Positions 1 through 8,178 of a stretch of DNA of 35,944 nucleotides are shown here, piece by piece. The notes below the pieces were generated by a model. That model was not told the DNA's origin. It saw only the letters and a program-made list of their open reading frames with translations, and did no database searches. The translations under genes and the position numbers were made by a program. Position 1 is the stretch's first letter. Each line of letters begins with the position of its first letter. Source of the DNA: an uncultured Selenomonadaceae bacterium (GTDB lineage: Bacteria > Bacillota > Negativicutes > Selenomonadales > Selenomonadaceae); assembly GCA_905234705.1 (NCBI GenBank), contig CAJOIB010000049.1:1-35944 (forward strand). The letters are read 5' to 3'.

Positions 1-733
1 GAAAAATCCAAAATCTGAAAGTTCCAAGCGCGTGGTTTTGCAGTTGCACGGCGGCGGCTATATCGGCGGGCTAACTGATTTGTATCGTGAGTTTGGCGTT
101 AAGCAGGCGGTTGTGACGGGCGCGCGGGAAGTTTATATGATAAATTATAGGCTCGCCCCGCAAAACACCTTTCCTGCGGCTCTGGACGACGCTGTCGCGG
201 CTTATAAATACGTTTTGAAAAAACACGGCGCTAAAAATATTATCGTGATTGGCGACAGTGCGGGCGGCAATTTGGCACTGGCTTTGTCAGTTTATCTCAA
301 GGAAAATAATATTCAGCAACCGGCGCTTATGGTTTTAAATTCGCCCTGGACTACGCTTGAAACCGATTTGCCTTCCCGCACGGGCAACGCCGACCGTGAC
401 GTTACTCTTGGCAATACGAATACCCGAATGTACGGCGAAGTTTGCAATCCGAGTTATGGCGGGAATTTGCCGCTCAATGATTATCGACTTTCGCCGCTCC
501 ATGCCGATTTGACAGGTTTTCCGCCGATTTTGATTCAAACGGGCGGCTATGAAACTTTGCTTGACGACAGCGTTAAATTTATGGGAAAAGCGGTTGCTGA
601 CGGTGTTGACGTGACGCTGTCGGTTTACGCCGGTATGCCGCACGATTTCGCATTGGTTATGCCCGAACTTCAAGAAAGTATTGATATGTTCAAAGAAATT
701 GGCAGTTTTGTTAATCGCCACATGAAAAATTAA
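1..733 (+). CDS. alpha/beta hydrolase (hormone-sensitive-lipase-like esterase), 5' end missing
   Basis: This is the C-terminal part of a serine esterase/lipase-type hydrolase. The frame is open from base 2, so the true start lies before the window; the GTG at 32 sits inside conserved sequence (V-V-L-Q-L-H-G-G-G-Y) and is not a credible start. Visible motifs are the oxyanion-hole HGGGY near 50-60, the nucleophile elbow G-D-S-A-G-G near 252-269, a probable acid in E-T-L-L-D-D near 550-567 and the catalytic His in M-P-H-D-F near 637-651. This set is typical of the Abhydrolase_3 (HSL) family, which cleaves carboxyl esters. No signal peptide can be judged because the N-terminus is absent. The substrate is unknown. 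The gene ends at a hairpin terminator facing the convergent methyltransferase gene. Confidence 0.85.
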   Translation, partial: KNPKSESSKRVVLQLHGGGYIGGLTDLYREFGVKQAVVTGAREVYMINYRLAPQNTFPAALDDAVAAYKYVLKKHGAKNIIVIGDSAGGNLALALSVYLKENNIQQPALMVLNSPWTTLETDLPSRTGNADRDVTLGNTNTRMYGEVCNPSYGGNLPLNDYRLSPLHADLTGFPPILIQTGGYETLLDDSVKFMGKAVADGVDVTLSVYAGMPHDFALVMPELQESIDMFKEIGSFVNRHMKN

Positions 734-761
734 ATCTGCGCGAAAATTTCTCAAAAAAATA

Positions 762-788
762 GCCGCTCCAATTTCGGGGCGGTTTTTT
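762..788. terminator. bidirectional intrinsic terminator
   Basis: The stem GCCGCTCC / GGGGCGGT has one G-T wobble and a short AATTT-type loop. It is followed by a T run on the plus strand and preceded by an A run on the plus strand, which is a T run on the minus strand. It lies between the convergent esterase and XRE-methyltransferase genes and can serve both. Confidence 0.75.
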
Positions 789-802
789 TATTTAGCAAAA
801 TT

Positions 803-1636
803 TTAATCGGAAATTTTTTTAGCGAGCATAACATCAATACAATGTTGGTGCGGAATGCCGCAGTTGTTGCAGTCAAAATAATATTCGTCCATAATCTCGA
901 AGCGCCAATTTTTACCGTAATAGCTGAAAAGTTCCGCCGTCTGATAAAAATACATACCGCTTTGCAATTCCGGCGTTTCACCGGTAAAACTTTTTTCAAC
1001 GCAAGCATCGAGCGCATTCAGCCCGCCAACATTTGTATTCGCCTGAATCATTTCAAAAATCCGCGCCCTGTCCTGCGGCGGAACGTGGTGAAGAAAATCT
1101 CTAGCGTAAATTATATCGAATTTAGATTCAATTTTGTACTTCAAAAAATCAGCACAGAAAAAATTCACGTCCACGCCGACGTTACGCGCTAATTCTTTGC
1201 CGATATTCAAATTTTCTTCGTCAATGTCGAACGCCGAAACAATGTAGCCATTGCGCGCGAAAAATACAGCCATTTCGCCGATACCGCAACCAATATCTAA
1301 AATAGTACGCGGCTGAGTCGGCGGCAAAACTTCAAGAATTTCGCAGGTAACTTTTTTAATTTTACTGCCATAATAATTGCTCGTGCATTTGCATTTTTCC
1401 GCGTAGCTGTTGATTTTCAGATTTTCAGAGTGATAGCCAAAAAGCGCGTCAATGGTCGTGCCAAAAACCGCCGCCAATTTCGGCAACATATCAACGTCGG
1501 GGCGGCTCTGCCCATTTTCCCAGCGCGAAACCGATTGCGGCGTTATTCCCAATTTTTCAGCTAAAACTTCCTGCGTGACTCCCATTATTTTTCGTGATTC
1601 GTAAATCCGATTTGCTAAAATGCTGTCCACTTTCAC
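803..1636 (-). CDS. XRE-family HTH fused to class I SAM-dependent methyltransferase
   Basis: This 277-residue two-domain protein starts with a Cro/C1-type helix-turn-helix (residues about 5-65; the core G-I-T-P-Q-S-V-S-R-W-E-N-G is clear). A methyltransferase domain follows with the SAM-binding motif I-L-D-I-G-C-G-I-G-E (about 110-120), an acidic end of strand 2 (F-D-I-D) and a strand-4 region ending Y-A-R-D-F-L-H-H. A cysteine-rich stretch near the end, D-C-N-N-C-G-I-P-H-Q-H-C, could bind a metal. I chose the GTG at 1636 because the AAGGAG ribosome site at 1645-1650 is 8 bases away; the in-frame GTG at 1645 overlaps that site. It lies 31 bases after uvrB and is probably cotranscribed. The target of methylation is unknown. 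The fusion suggests a DNA-bound regulator that senses or uses SAM, but that is inference. Confidence 0.8.
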   Translation of the reverse strand: MKVDSILANRIYESRKIMGVTQEVLAEKLGITPQSVSRWENGQSRPDVDMLPKLAAVFGTTIDALFGYHSENLKINSYAEKCKCTSNYYGSKIKKVTCEILEVLPPTQPRTILDIGCGIGEMAVFFARNGYIVSAFDIDEENLNIGKELARNVGVDVNFFCADFLKYKIESKFDIIYARDFLHHVPPQDRARIFEMIQANTNVGGLNALDACVEKSFTGETPELQSGMYFYQTAELFSYYGKNWRFEIMDEYYFDCNNCGIPHQHCIDVMLAKKISD

Positions 1637-1667
1637 GGAGACCACTCCTTAAAAAAATTACTGCGTC

Positions 1668-3626
1668 TTATAAATTATCTTCCAATTTCAAAATAATGTC
1701 GCGAAGTTCGGCGGCGCGTTCAAATTCCAGAGCCTTCGACGCTTCGCGCATTTGTGCTGTTAAACTTTTTACTAAATTTTTTCGCTGCGCTGGCGTCAAT
1801 TTTTTCATCAATTCGCTTGCGGATTTAGTTTTAGTTTTCTCAGATTTTTTAAGTGGAAGTTCGATTAATGGCGCGATAGGTTTTTTAATAGTTTTTGGCG
1901 TGATATGATTTTTGAGATTATAATTTTGCTGAATGGTGCGGCGGCGTTCGGTTTCGCTCATAGCGCGGCGCATCGACTCGGTGACAGTATCGGCGTAGAG
2001 AATAACTTTGCCGTGAGCATTTCTGGCGGCACGTCCGATTGTTTGAATCAGCGAAGTTTCGGAGCGCAAAAAGCCTTCCTTGTCGGCGTCGAGAATTGCG
2101 ATTAAAGAAACTTCCGGAATATCAAGCCCTTCGCGCAGGAGATTTATCCCAACAAGCACGTCAAATTTACCGGCGCGCAAATCGTGAATAATTTCAGCGC
2201 GCTCAATCGTTACAATGTCCGAATGCAAATATTTCACCTTGACGCCGACGCCGCTCAAATAATCGGTTAATTCTTCGGCAAATTTTTTAGTCAGCGTGGT
2301 TATCAAAACGCGCTCATTGGCTTTGACGCGCAAATTAATTTCGGAAAGCGGGCGAACTTCAACTTCGGGGTCTACTAAGCCGGTTGGGCGAATGATTTGC
2401 TCGACGGTTTGCCCGGATTCTTTCAGCTCATAATCGGCGGGCGTGGCGGATACGTAAATGATTTGGGAAATTTTTTCGTTAAATTCGTCGAAAGTGAGCG
2501 GGCGATTATCGCGGGCGCTGGGCAGTCTGAATCCGTTATCAATCAGCACGCCTTTTCTGGAGCGGTCGCCGTTGTACATAGCGCGAATTTGCGGCAAAGT
2601 TACGTGCGATTCGTCAATCACCGTCAAGAAATTTTTAGGAAAATAATCAATCAGCGTGTAGGGCGGCTCTCCTGCATTTCTGCCGGTTAAGTGCCGCGAA
2701 TAATTTTCAATGCCCGAACAATAGCCCATTTCGTGAATCATTTCCAAATCAAATTTAGTGCGCTGTTCAATGCGCTGTGCCTCAATCAGTTTGTGCTCGG
2801 AATTGAAATAATCAATCTGCGCCTTGAGTTCTGCGCGAATATTTTTTTCAGCGCGCGCTAAATCGGCTTCGTCCGCCACGTAATGCGACGCCGGAAAAAT
2901 AAAAATTTCCTCACGCACGCCCAAAATTTTTCCCGTCAAAGTGTCAAATTCAATCAGCCGGTCAATTTCATCGCCGAAAAGTTCAATGCGAATGGCGCGC
3001 CCATTGTAACCGGCGGGCGTCACTTCAACAACATCGCCGCGCACGCGAAATTTCCCGCGCTCAATCATTACGTCGTTTCGCTCATACCGAATCGCAACCA
3101 GCCGCTTCAAAATCTCGTCGCGCAGAATTATTTGCCCTTTATACAAATGCAACAGCAGCTTATGATAATTTTCCGGCGAACCTAAGCCGTAAATGCAGGA
3201 AACGCTTGCAACAATTATCACGTCGTTTCGCTCGAAAAGACTGCACGTCGCGGAATGGCGCATTTGGTCAATTTCGTCATTAATCGACGCGTCCTTTTCA
3301 ATGTAAGTATCGGTTTGCGGAATGTACGCTTCGGGCTGATAATAATCGTAGTAGCTCACGAAATAGCCGACGTAATTATCGGGGAAAAAGCTTTTAAATT
3401 CGGCGGCAAGTTGAGCGGCAAGCGTTTTGTTATGCGCAATGACGAGCGTTGGGCGCTGAATTTTTTCAATAACCTTGGCGATTGTGTAAGTTTTGCCAGT
3501 GCCGGTCGCGCCGAGTAAAACTTGAGCGGCTAATCCATTTTCAAGTCCCTCAGCAAGATTTTCTATCGCTTGAGGCTGATCTCCGGTCGGCTCAAATGGC
3601 GCAATTACTTTAAATTTTTTATTCAT
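1668..3626 (-). CDS. uvrB: UvrABC excinuclease subunit B
   Basis: UvrB is the damage-verifying helicase-like subunit of nucleotide excision repair. It receives DNA from UvrA and recruits UvrC for incision. The 652-residue length is normal. Visible are Walker A G-A-T-G-T-G-K-T, the beta-hairpin [10 protein letters not shown] that clamps one strand, Q-M-R-H-S-A-T, the DESH Walker B box, motif [11 protein letters not shown], and a C-terminal UVR motif ([12 protein letters not shown]) for UvrC and UvrA contact. The start is the ATG at 3626; the stop of the upstream HD-GYP-like gene overlaps it as TGATG, so translation is likely coupled. An in-frame TTG one codon earlier is less likely. No uvrA or uvrC is in the window. 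Confidence 0.97.
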   Translation of the reverse strand: MNKKFKVIAPFEPTGDQPQAIENLAEGLENGLAAQVLLGATGTGKTYTIAKVIEKIQRPTLVIAHNKTLAAQLAAEFKSFFPDNYVGYFVSYYDYYQPEAYIPQTDTYIEKDASINDEIDQMRHSATCSLFERNDVIIVASVSCIYGLGSPENYHKLLLHLYKGQIILRDEILKRLVAIRYERNDVMIERGKFRVRGDVVEVTPAGYNGRAIRIELFGDEIDRLIEFDTLTGKILGVREEIFIFPASHYVADEADLARAEKNIRAELKAQIDYFNSEHKLIEAQRIEQRTKFDLEMIHEMGYCSGIENYSRHLTGRNAGEPPYTLIDYFPKNFLTVIDESHVTLPQIRAMYNGDRSRKGVLIDNGFRLPSARDNRPLTFDEFNEKISQIIYVSATPADYELKESGQTVEQIIRPTGLVDPEVEVRPLSEINLRVKANERVLITTLTKKFAEELTDYLSGVGVKVKYLHSDIVTIERAEIIHDLRAGKFDVLVGINLLREGLDIPEVSLIAILDADKEGFLRSETSLIQTIGRAARNAHGKVILYADTVTESMRRAMSETERRRTIQQNYNLKNHITPKTIKKPIAPLIELPLKKSEKTKTKSASELMKKLTPAQRKNLVKSLTAQMREASKALEFERAAELRDIILKLEDNL

Positions 3627-4711
3627 CAAACTTCCTGCGCTGTCAATAAAACTTCGACTTTGAGATTGGATTCTTTATTAAGGTCGATAAATTTGCTCTG
3701 CGTAGTTTGGACGATAGGCTGAGAAATAACTTCGTCATTCATAAACAGAATAATTTTGGCGCGTTGCCCGTCGCTCAAACCAACCCAGCAGCCCACGAAC
3801 GATTGACGCATATGTTTCATAAACAAAATCCCGTAGCGGCTGTCGAGTTTGCCTTTGTTAATATCGCCGTACAAAACTTTGAAAATGTCGAAGGGCGAAT
3901 TTCTTTTCGCGTAGGAGCGGTTAGCCGCCATAGCGTCGTAAATGTCGAGAAAAGCTAAAATCTTGCCGTAATCGCTGATATCTTTAGCCTGCAAATGATT
4001 TGGGTAACCAGTGCCGTCGCAACGTTCGTGGTGGTGCAAAATTCCGAGCAGGACGTTATTAAAATTTTTGAGCGGCGAAAATTTCAGCATATCAAATCCG
4101 TAATCGACGTGGCGGCGCACAAGTTCAAGTTCCTCTGGTTCGAGTTTACCGGTTTTATTTAAAATGGCGCGCGGAACTTTAGTTTTTCCAATTTCAGTGA
4201 GCAAACCGGACATAATCAATTCGCGCATAATATTTCTTGGCCATTTCATCCATTTAGCGAAAACGCCCGCCAGAATCCCGACGTTAGTTGCGTGGTGAAT
4301 TGTATAATCGCCGTCGCGCGTCATATTGTGAATCTGGCTGATAGCGATTGACGCGTCGCAAAGTTTATCTACATTCGCAGGATCTAAAACTTTATCCAAT
4401 TTCTTCAAATCAATTTTGCCGCCGCGCTCCACAGTAAAATAAATATCGTGAATGTTATTGTAAGTATCTTGATAGTGCTCCCAATAATCATAATCAATCA
4501 GATTATCCGCGCCTTCGATTTTTACAGGTTTCTTTTCCTCTTCGGGTTCGTCAATATAAACTGAAAAAATATTTTGACCAATGAGGCTGTTAATTTTTTT
4601 GGCGTCGAGGATAGCATTTTGCTTGAGAAGAACTTTTCCGCTAAAATCTTTGACCTCGCGCCCGACTTTCATACCAGGACGCAAATTATCTACGTCACAG
4701 GATTTTAACAT
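3626..4711 (-). CDS. HD-GYP-like protein with altered HD dyad
   Basis: This 361-residue cytoplasmic protein has a variable N-terminal part (1-120) and an HD-GYP domain. HD-GYP proteins normally hydrolyse cyclic di-GMP with a metal cluster. Present are H139/H140, H201, the HHHE run at 226-229, D-G-T-G-Y-P at 232-237 and D259 in L-D-I-Y-D-A. The central His-Asp dyad is replaced by Thr172-Glu173 (L-L-T-E-I-G-K instead of the usual L-L-H-D-I-G-K), removing two expected metal ligands. It may therefore be a c-di-GMP sensor or a weak or inactive enzyme. The start ATG has a GGAGG site 9 bases upstream. It is the first gene of the operon with uvrB and follows RTX locus 1 on the same strand. Confidence 0.88.
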   Translation of the reverse strand: MLKSCDVDNLRPGMKVGREVKDFSGKVLLKQNAILDAKKINSLIGQNIFSVYIDEPEEEKKPVKIEGADNLIDYDYWEHYQDTYNNIHDIYFTVERGGKIDLKKLDKVLDPANVDKLCDASIAISQIHNMTRDGDYTIHHATNVGILAGVFAKWMKWPRNIMRELIMSGLLTEIGKTKVPRAILNKTGKLEPEELELVRRHVDYGFDMLKFSPLKNFNNVLLGILHHHERCDGTGYPNHLQAKDISDYGKILAFLDIYDAMAANRSYAKRNSPFDIFKVLYGDINKGKLDSRYGILFMKHMRQSFVGCWVGLSDGQRAKIILFMNDEVISQPIVQTTQSKFIDLNKESNLKVEVLLTAQEV

Positions 4712-4784
4712 ACAAAACCGCCTCCAATGTTTTTATTTTTTTTATAATATTTGCCAAAATGCTTGAAGTTCCTGCAATTAATAA

Positions 4785-4824
4785 CGGCATTTCTTTACTT
4801 TTTCAAAAAAAGAAAGAAACGCCG
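4785..4824 (-). repeat. AT-rich palindrome, copy 1 (3' of RTX locus 1)
   Basis: This is an imperfect inverted repeat with GC tips (CGGC...GCCG) and long T/A arms. The same element, in the same orientation relative to the gene, lies after RTX locus 2 at 29971-30008. It sits 23 bases past the stop of the RTX 1 C-terminal frame and could act as a transcript end. Confidence 0.7.
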
Positions 4825-4846
4825 CGCGATTTATGTAAAATGTATG

Positions 4847-5881
4847 TTATGATTGTTGTTGCCAACCGCCGCCTTGATATTTCCAACGAGAGCCGTCAGA
4901 AAGTTGGAAAGTTGAAGTAGGCGTTACATTATCTTTGCCGCGAACTTCTAATTGCGAGCCGTCATTCAGCGTAATTAAAATCATTTGGCTTGAAACTTGC
5001 AAACCAAAATATTCAAGAATATCGCTGAGACTTACATTATAAAGATTAATTGTATCGTCATTTTCCGCATCAGTGATTAAATCTTTGCCGCCGCCATTGC
5101 CCCAGAAAAATGTATCAGCGCCACCACCACCTGTCAAAGTGTCATTGGCAGCGCCGCCGCGAATTTCATTGTCTAAATCATTGCCGGTTAAAGTATTGTC
5201 CGACCACGAAACCAAACAGCGTATATTTTTTGCCCCAACAAATTCTTGACCGTTAGAGCCGTCCAACGCAATATTCACGCCATTTAAAGCAAAATTAACT
5301 GTTCCGTCATTGTCATTGAATTGGAAATAATTTACATTGTTATCATAATACAACGTGTTTTCGGTATCAGCAATTTTCGCCGCGCCGATATTTTGTCCGT
5401 CAATAGAATACAAAATTGTTTCGTCATATGTAAAATCAGTTTCGACCGTAAGAGTGCCGCCGCTTTGTCCCGTGACAGTGATTGTATTTCCGGAGCGATT
5501 AATCGCCGCTAAATTTCCCTGCAAGACAAGCACATCGCCGCTTGAATTTGAACCGGCTGTAAAGTTCTTCACCCTGTCATTGCCGTTGCCGTCAACGTAC
5601 CAGAAAAAGTCGCGGGAATTTCCGCCTGTCAATGTATCGTCGCCGCCAATTCCGCCCCACAAACTGCTTGAGCCACTACCAGCTTTAATTTCATTGGAAG
5701 AAGAATTTCCGGCGATAATGCGTCCGCGATTATTGTTCGAGGCGTCGATATTATTAATCTGTTCGTTGCCCCAAACAGCATTATTGTTATCGAAATAATC
5801 AACTCCGCCCAACCAGATATTTCCTTCGTGCGCAGAATCCAAAACAAGCGTCATTCCGCTCATATGGGTATTGTCCGGCAA
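4847..5881 (-). CDS. RTX locus 1, C-terminal part (separated by an in-frame stop)
   Basis: These 344 codons continue the frame of the preceding RTX gene (5885-7444) after one TAA and one Asn codon. The first possible start, a TTG at 5881, and the next ATG at 5863 have no visible ribosome site, so this is probably the detached C-terminus of one protein. It contains degenerate glycine- and aspartate-rich RTX-like nonapeptides (G-G-I-G-G-D-D-T-L-T-G-G; G-G-A-A-N-D-T-L-T-G-G-G-G-A-D-T-F) joined by beta-rich linkers, and ends in W-K-Y-Q-G-G-G-W-Q-Q-Q-S. In RTX proteins of type I secretion the export signal lies at the C-terminus, so loss of this part would be expected to block export. It may be silent, read through at low level, or translated by an unseen start. 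Confidence 0.7.
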   Translation of the reverse strand: MPDNTHMSGMTLVLDSAHEGNIWLGGVDYFDNNNAVWGNEQINNIDASNNNRGRIIAGNSSSNEIKAGSGSSSLWGGIGGDDTLTGGNSRDFFWYVDGNGNDRVKNFTAGSNSSGDVLVLQGNLAAINRSGNTITVTGQSGGTLTVETDFTYDETILYSIDGQNIGAAKIADTENTLYYDNNVNYFQFNDNDGTVNFALNGVNIALDGSNGQEFVGAKNIRCLVSWSDNTLTGNDLDNEIRGGAANDTLTGGGGADTFFWGNGGGKDLITDAENDDTINLYNVSLSDILEYFGLQVSSQMILITLNDGSQLEVRGKDNVTPTSTFQLSDGSRWKYQGGGWQQQS

Positions 5882-5884
5882 ATT

Positions 5885-7444
5885 TTAAATATTTATCGTG
5901 GGAGTTTCTTCAGTGGTGAAGCGACTGCCCCAAGTATTTGGATCGTCAATCACGCTATTTATAACGTCATAAGAAATCGAAGAAATTCCTAACATGCTCG
6001 CCAAATCGTTATATGCGTTGATAAAATTTCTGTAACTTGCGGAGCTGGCTGTAACGTCATTGTCATTTTTAAGCGCTGTTGCATAATCGGAGAGCGCGAT
6101 ATATTTCTTAGCAAAATTTGTAATGGTATTTTCATCATATCCTAAAATTTGGGAAACGTAAGATTTAAATTCCGCTGTAAATTCTTCCAGGGTAATTTCC
6201 GGTATTGTTTTAAACGTCTTCACATCTTTGACAAAAGCCTTAAAAAAAGTATCTACTTTTCCGTCACCAAGAAATCCCAAAAATAGAAAAATAGTATCCG
6301 TTGCACAAGAGACTATAACCTTAGTACACAATTCACTTTCAAGTTGCGTCAATTTAGCAATATACTTATTTGCGGCGTTTTTTGCTTGGTCTGAACTCCA
6401 ATCTACCGAATAATCTTCAGCAGTAGATTCATTTGTAACGGTGGCGTGATTAACCATACCGGAAAACGGAATTGTGATACTGTACGTTGTGCCATCGACT
6501 TTAACTGAAGTATTTATTGTGCTAGTCCATTTGGAAATAAGATTATTGATTTGCTGAACTAATTCGCCGCCTTGCCACTTGGTTATCAGCGCGAAGTTGT
6601 CAATTTCTTGTACCGCGACATTTGCCAATTCTTCAGCAATTTTTTCATAAACTTCACTGGGAAAATTTTTAGGCGTCACGCTGTTTTTAAATTGGGCGAG
6701 CAATGACTCTGTTTCTAATTGTCGATTGGCGATATTTCCGACAGCATTTTGAATATTATCCATATAATAATCGACGCCATTTTTAAACGCTGTCTTATTA
6801 AGTGAAGCCGTCGGTCCGGTATAGGAATTTGTAAATTTGTGAGTACCAGCGGGATCTTCAACGGCAATGTTTTTGTCTTTCGCACTGACAAGTGAAATTG
6901 TACCATTGCCAATCGTAAGTAAAACGTCATTATCTACAACAGTCGCGCTGTTCAAAACGCCATAGCCAATTTTTATTGTGTCGTCTGAACTAAATCTAGT
7001 AAAGCTGTCGTTGCCGTCGCCGGAATCATATAAAATAATATAATCGCTATCGGTAATGTGAATGTCAATGGTATCGTTGCCTGTTCCACCTTTCAATGTT
7101 GCAGAACTCTGAGCATGTAATGAAGGATTGACATGACGAATGAAATCATTTCCCTCCTCTCCATCACAATAAGCTTTTGCGTCATAGCTGTAAATGATAT
7201 CATCGCCATTGCCACCGTAAATTGTGACATCACCATTAATACGCCCATAATTGCCGCTATCAATATTATCATTACCATCGCCAGCAAAAATCTTTACCTT
7301 GCTACCATAATTGTAGATAGAATCGTTTCCTTCGCCTGCTAATATTGTCACATAATAACCAACATTCGATAAAGTGTCATCGTCGCCAGTTCCGCTTATC
7401 TGTGTGTTTGCACTGGAATTGGAAATTTTTAATCCTTCTGCCAT
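5885..7444 (-). CDS. RTX locus 1, N-terminal part (calcium-binding repeats plus helical domain)
   Basis: This 519-residue product has an RTX beta-roll region at residues about 15-140 (G-E-G-N-D-S-I-Y, G-G-N-G-D-D-I-I-Y, G-G-T-G-N-D-T-I-D). It then has one capping module (Y-D-S-G-D-G-N-D-S-F ... D-D-T-I-K-I) like those repeated in RTX locus 2. Residues about 215-519 form a long non-repetitive, probably alpha-helical domain that I do not recognise. There is no signal peptide and no I-Q-R-F-A motif. The ATG at 7444 has a weak AGG-type ribosome site. The frame stops at TAA 5885-5887 and continues open in the same phase, suggesting a nonsense mutation in an original protein of about 865 residues. 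As a secreted RTX protein it would act outside the cell with calcium-stabilised repeats. Confidence 0.82.
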   Translation of the reverse strand: MAEGLKISNSSANTQISGTGDDDTLSNVGYYVTILAGEGNDSIYNYGSKVKIFAGDGNDNIDSGNYGRINGDVTIYGGNGDDIIYSYDAKAYCDGEEGNDFIRHVNPSLHAQSSATLKGGTGNDTIDIHITDSDYIILYDSGDGNDSFTRFSSDDTIKIGYGVLNSATVVDNDVLLTIGNGTISLVSAKDKNIAVEDPAGTHKFTNSYTGPTASLNKTAFKNGVDYYMDNIQNAVGNIANRQLETESLLAQFKNSVTPKNFPSEVYEKIAEELANVAVQEIDNFALITKWQGGELVQQINNLISKWTSTINTSVKVDGTTYSITIPFSGMVNHATVTNESTAEDYSVDWSSDQAKNAANKYIAKLTQLESELCTKVIVSCATDTIFLFLGFLGDGKVDTFFKAFVKDVKTFKTIPEITLEEFTAEFKSYVSQILGYDENTITNFAKKYIALSDYATALKNDNDVTASSASYRNFINAYNDLASMLGISSISYDVINSVIDDPNTWGSRFTTEETPTINI

Positions 7445-7494
7445 TAGTTATCGCCTGCTTTCTTTAGACAGAGCCATTAATTATTTTTGTTGTA

Positions 7495-7520
7495 ATTTTA
7501 TCTTACCCCCCCGTTGTCAA
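7495..7520 (-). promoter_or_regulatory. candidate promoter of RTX locus 1 with G7 tract in the spacer
   Basis: On the minus strand a perfect -35 TTGACA (7515-7520) is followed by a run of seven G (7506-7512) and a -10-like TAAAAT (7495-7500). The spacer is 14 bases, shorter than the optimal 17. Start codon is 7444. The placement of the homopolymer between the two boxes would make promoter strength depend on tract length. Confidence 0.45.
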
Positions 7521-7571
7521 GTTTGTACTCTAATTTTAATAAAATTTTAAAGACAGTCGAAGTTTCTTTAC

Positions 7572-7606
7572 AAAAAAACGCGCCTAGCCACAATGTGACT
7601 TGCGCG
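7572..7606 (-). terminator. intrinsic terminator after the TIGR04076-like gene
   Basis: On the minus strand CGCGC and GCGCG flank an inner stem AGTCAC / GTGGCT, followed directly by seven T. It ends the ribF operon before RTX locus 1. The inner AGTCAC element resembles that in the hairpin at 29918-29952. Confidence 0.8.
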
Positions 7607-7633
7607 AATAGTATATGCAAATGATTTTATAAA

Positions 7634-8167
7634 TTAGTCGATTCTTGAAATTTGAAAATCGCCAGCAGATTTAACAGCGGCAACAATTTTTTCGTCGCTG
7701 ACTTCGTTGTTCCTGTCCATAAAAATCTCGGTAAAACTTTTGTCTGCACGATATTTAACATCAATAACGCCGTCTAAATTTTTCAGCGCGTCAACAATTT
7801 TTTCCGGATTATCGCCTGTCACGCACAGAACTTTATAGTCAAGGCGTTCAATTTTGAAAATCACGGGACGCGTACCGTCATTGCAGCAAGCTATCATCAT
7901 ATGTTCGTCGTTCGTCCAATTTCGCATAATCGAGCCGCCCTGCAACGCCGTATAAACATAGCGGCTAAAACAATCCCACGCTTCCGCACAATGCGCGCCT
8001 TTGCCCTGCGTCCAAAATGTATCTTCGTCGCCGTAACGCTCAAACAAATATTCCGCGCCCACTTCATAAAATGGACACGCGCCGGATTTAGGATCGGCAA
8101 GATATTTCGCCTGTAAATCCGGAAAAACTTTCTTGTCAATCACCGTCATTTTGCATTTGTATTGCAT
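7634..8167 (-). CDS. TIGR04076-like protein with a C-terminal ferredoxin-fold-like domain
   Basis: This 177-residue cytoplasmic protein is of unknown function. The first 95 or so residues match my memory of the TIGR04076 family: an early C-K-M-T-V, C-P-F-Y-E-V-G, a tryptophan- and cysteine-containing middle (H-C-A-E-A-W-D-C) and the late I-A-C-C-N-D-G-T-R-P-V-I-F-K-I-E-R. The remaining 70 residues read as a small beta-alpha-beta-beta-alpha-beta unit (V-L-C-V-T-G-D-N-P-E-K-I), like a heavy-metal-associated domain but without the CxxC. I chose the ATG at 8167 because AGGAG lies 8 bases upstream; an in-frame TTG at 8173 is too close to it. It is the last gene after ribF and the rRNA methyltransferase, with 11 bases to the latter, and a strong terminator follows. 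Confidence 0.72.
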   Translation of the reverse strand: MQYKCKMTVIDKKVFPDLQAKYLADPKSGACPFYEVGAEYLFERYGDEDTFWTQGKGAHCAEAWDCFSRYVYTALQGGSIMRNWTNDEHMMIACCNDGTRPVIFKIERLDYKVLCVTGDNPEKIVDALKNLDGVIDVKYRADKSFTEIFMDRNNEVSDEKIVAAVKSAGDFQISRID

Positions 8168-8178
8168 TTTCAACTCTC

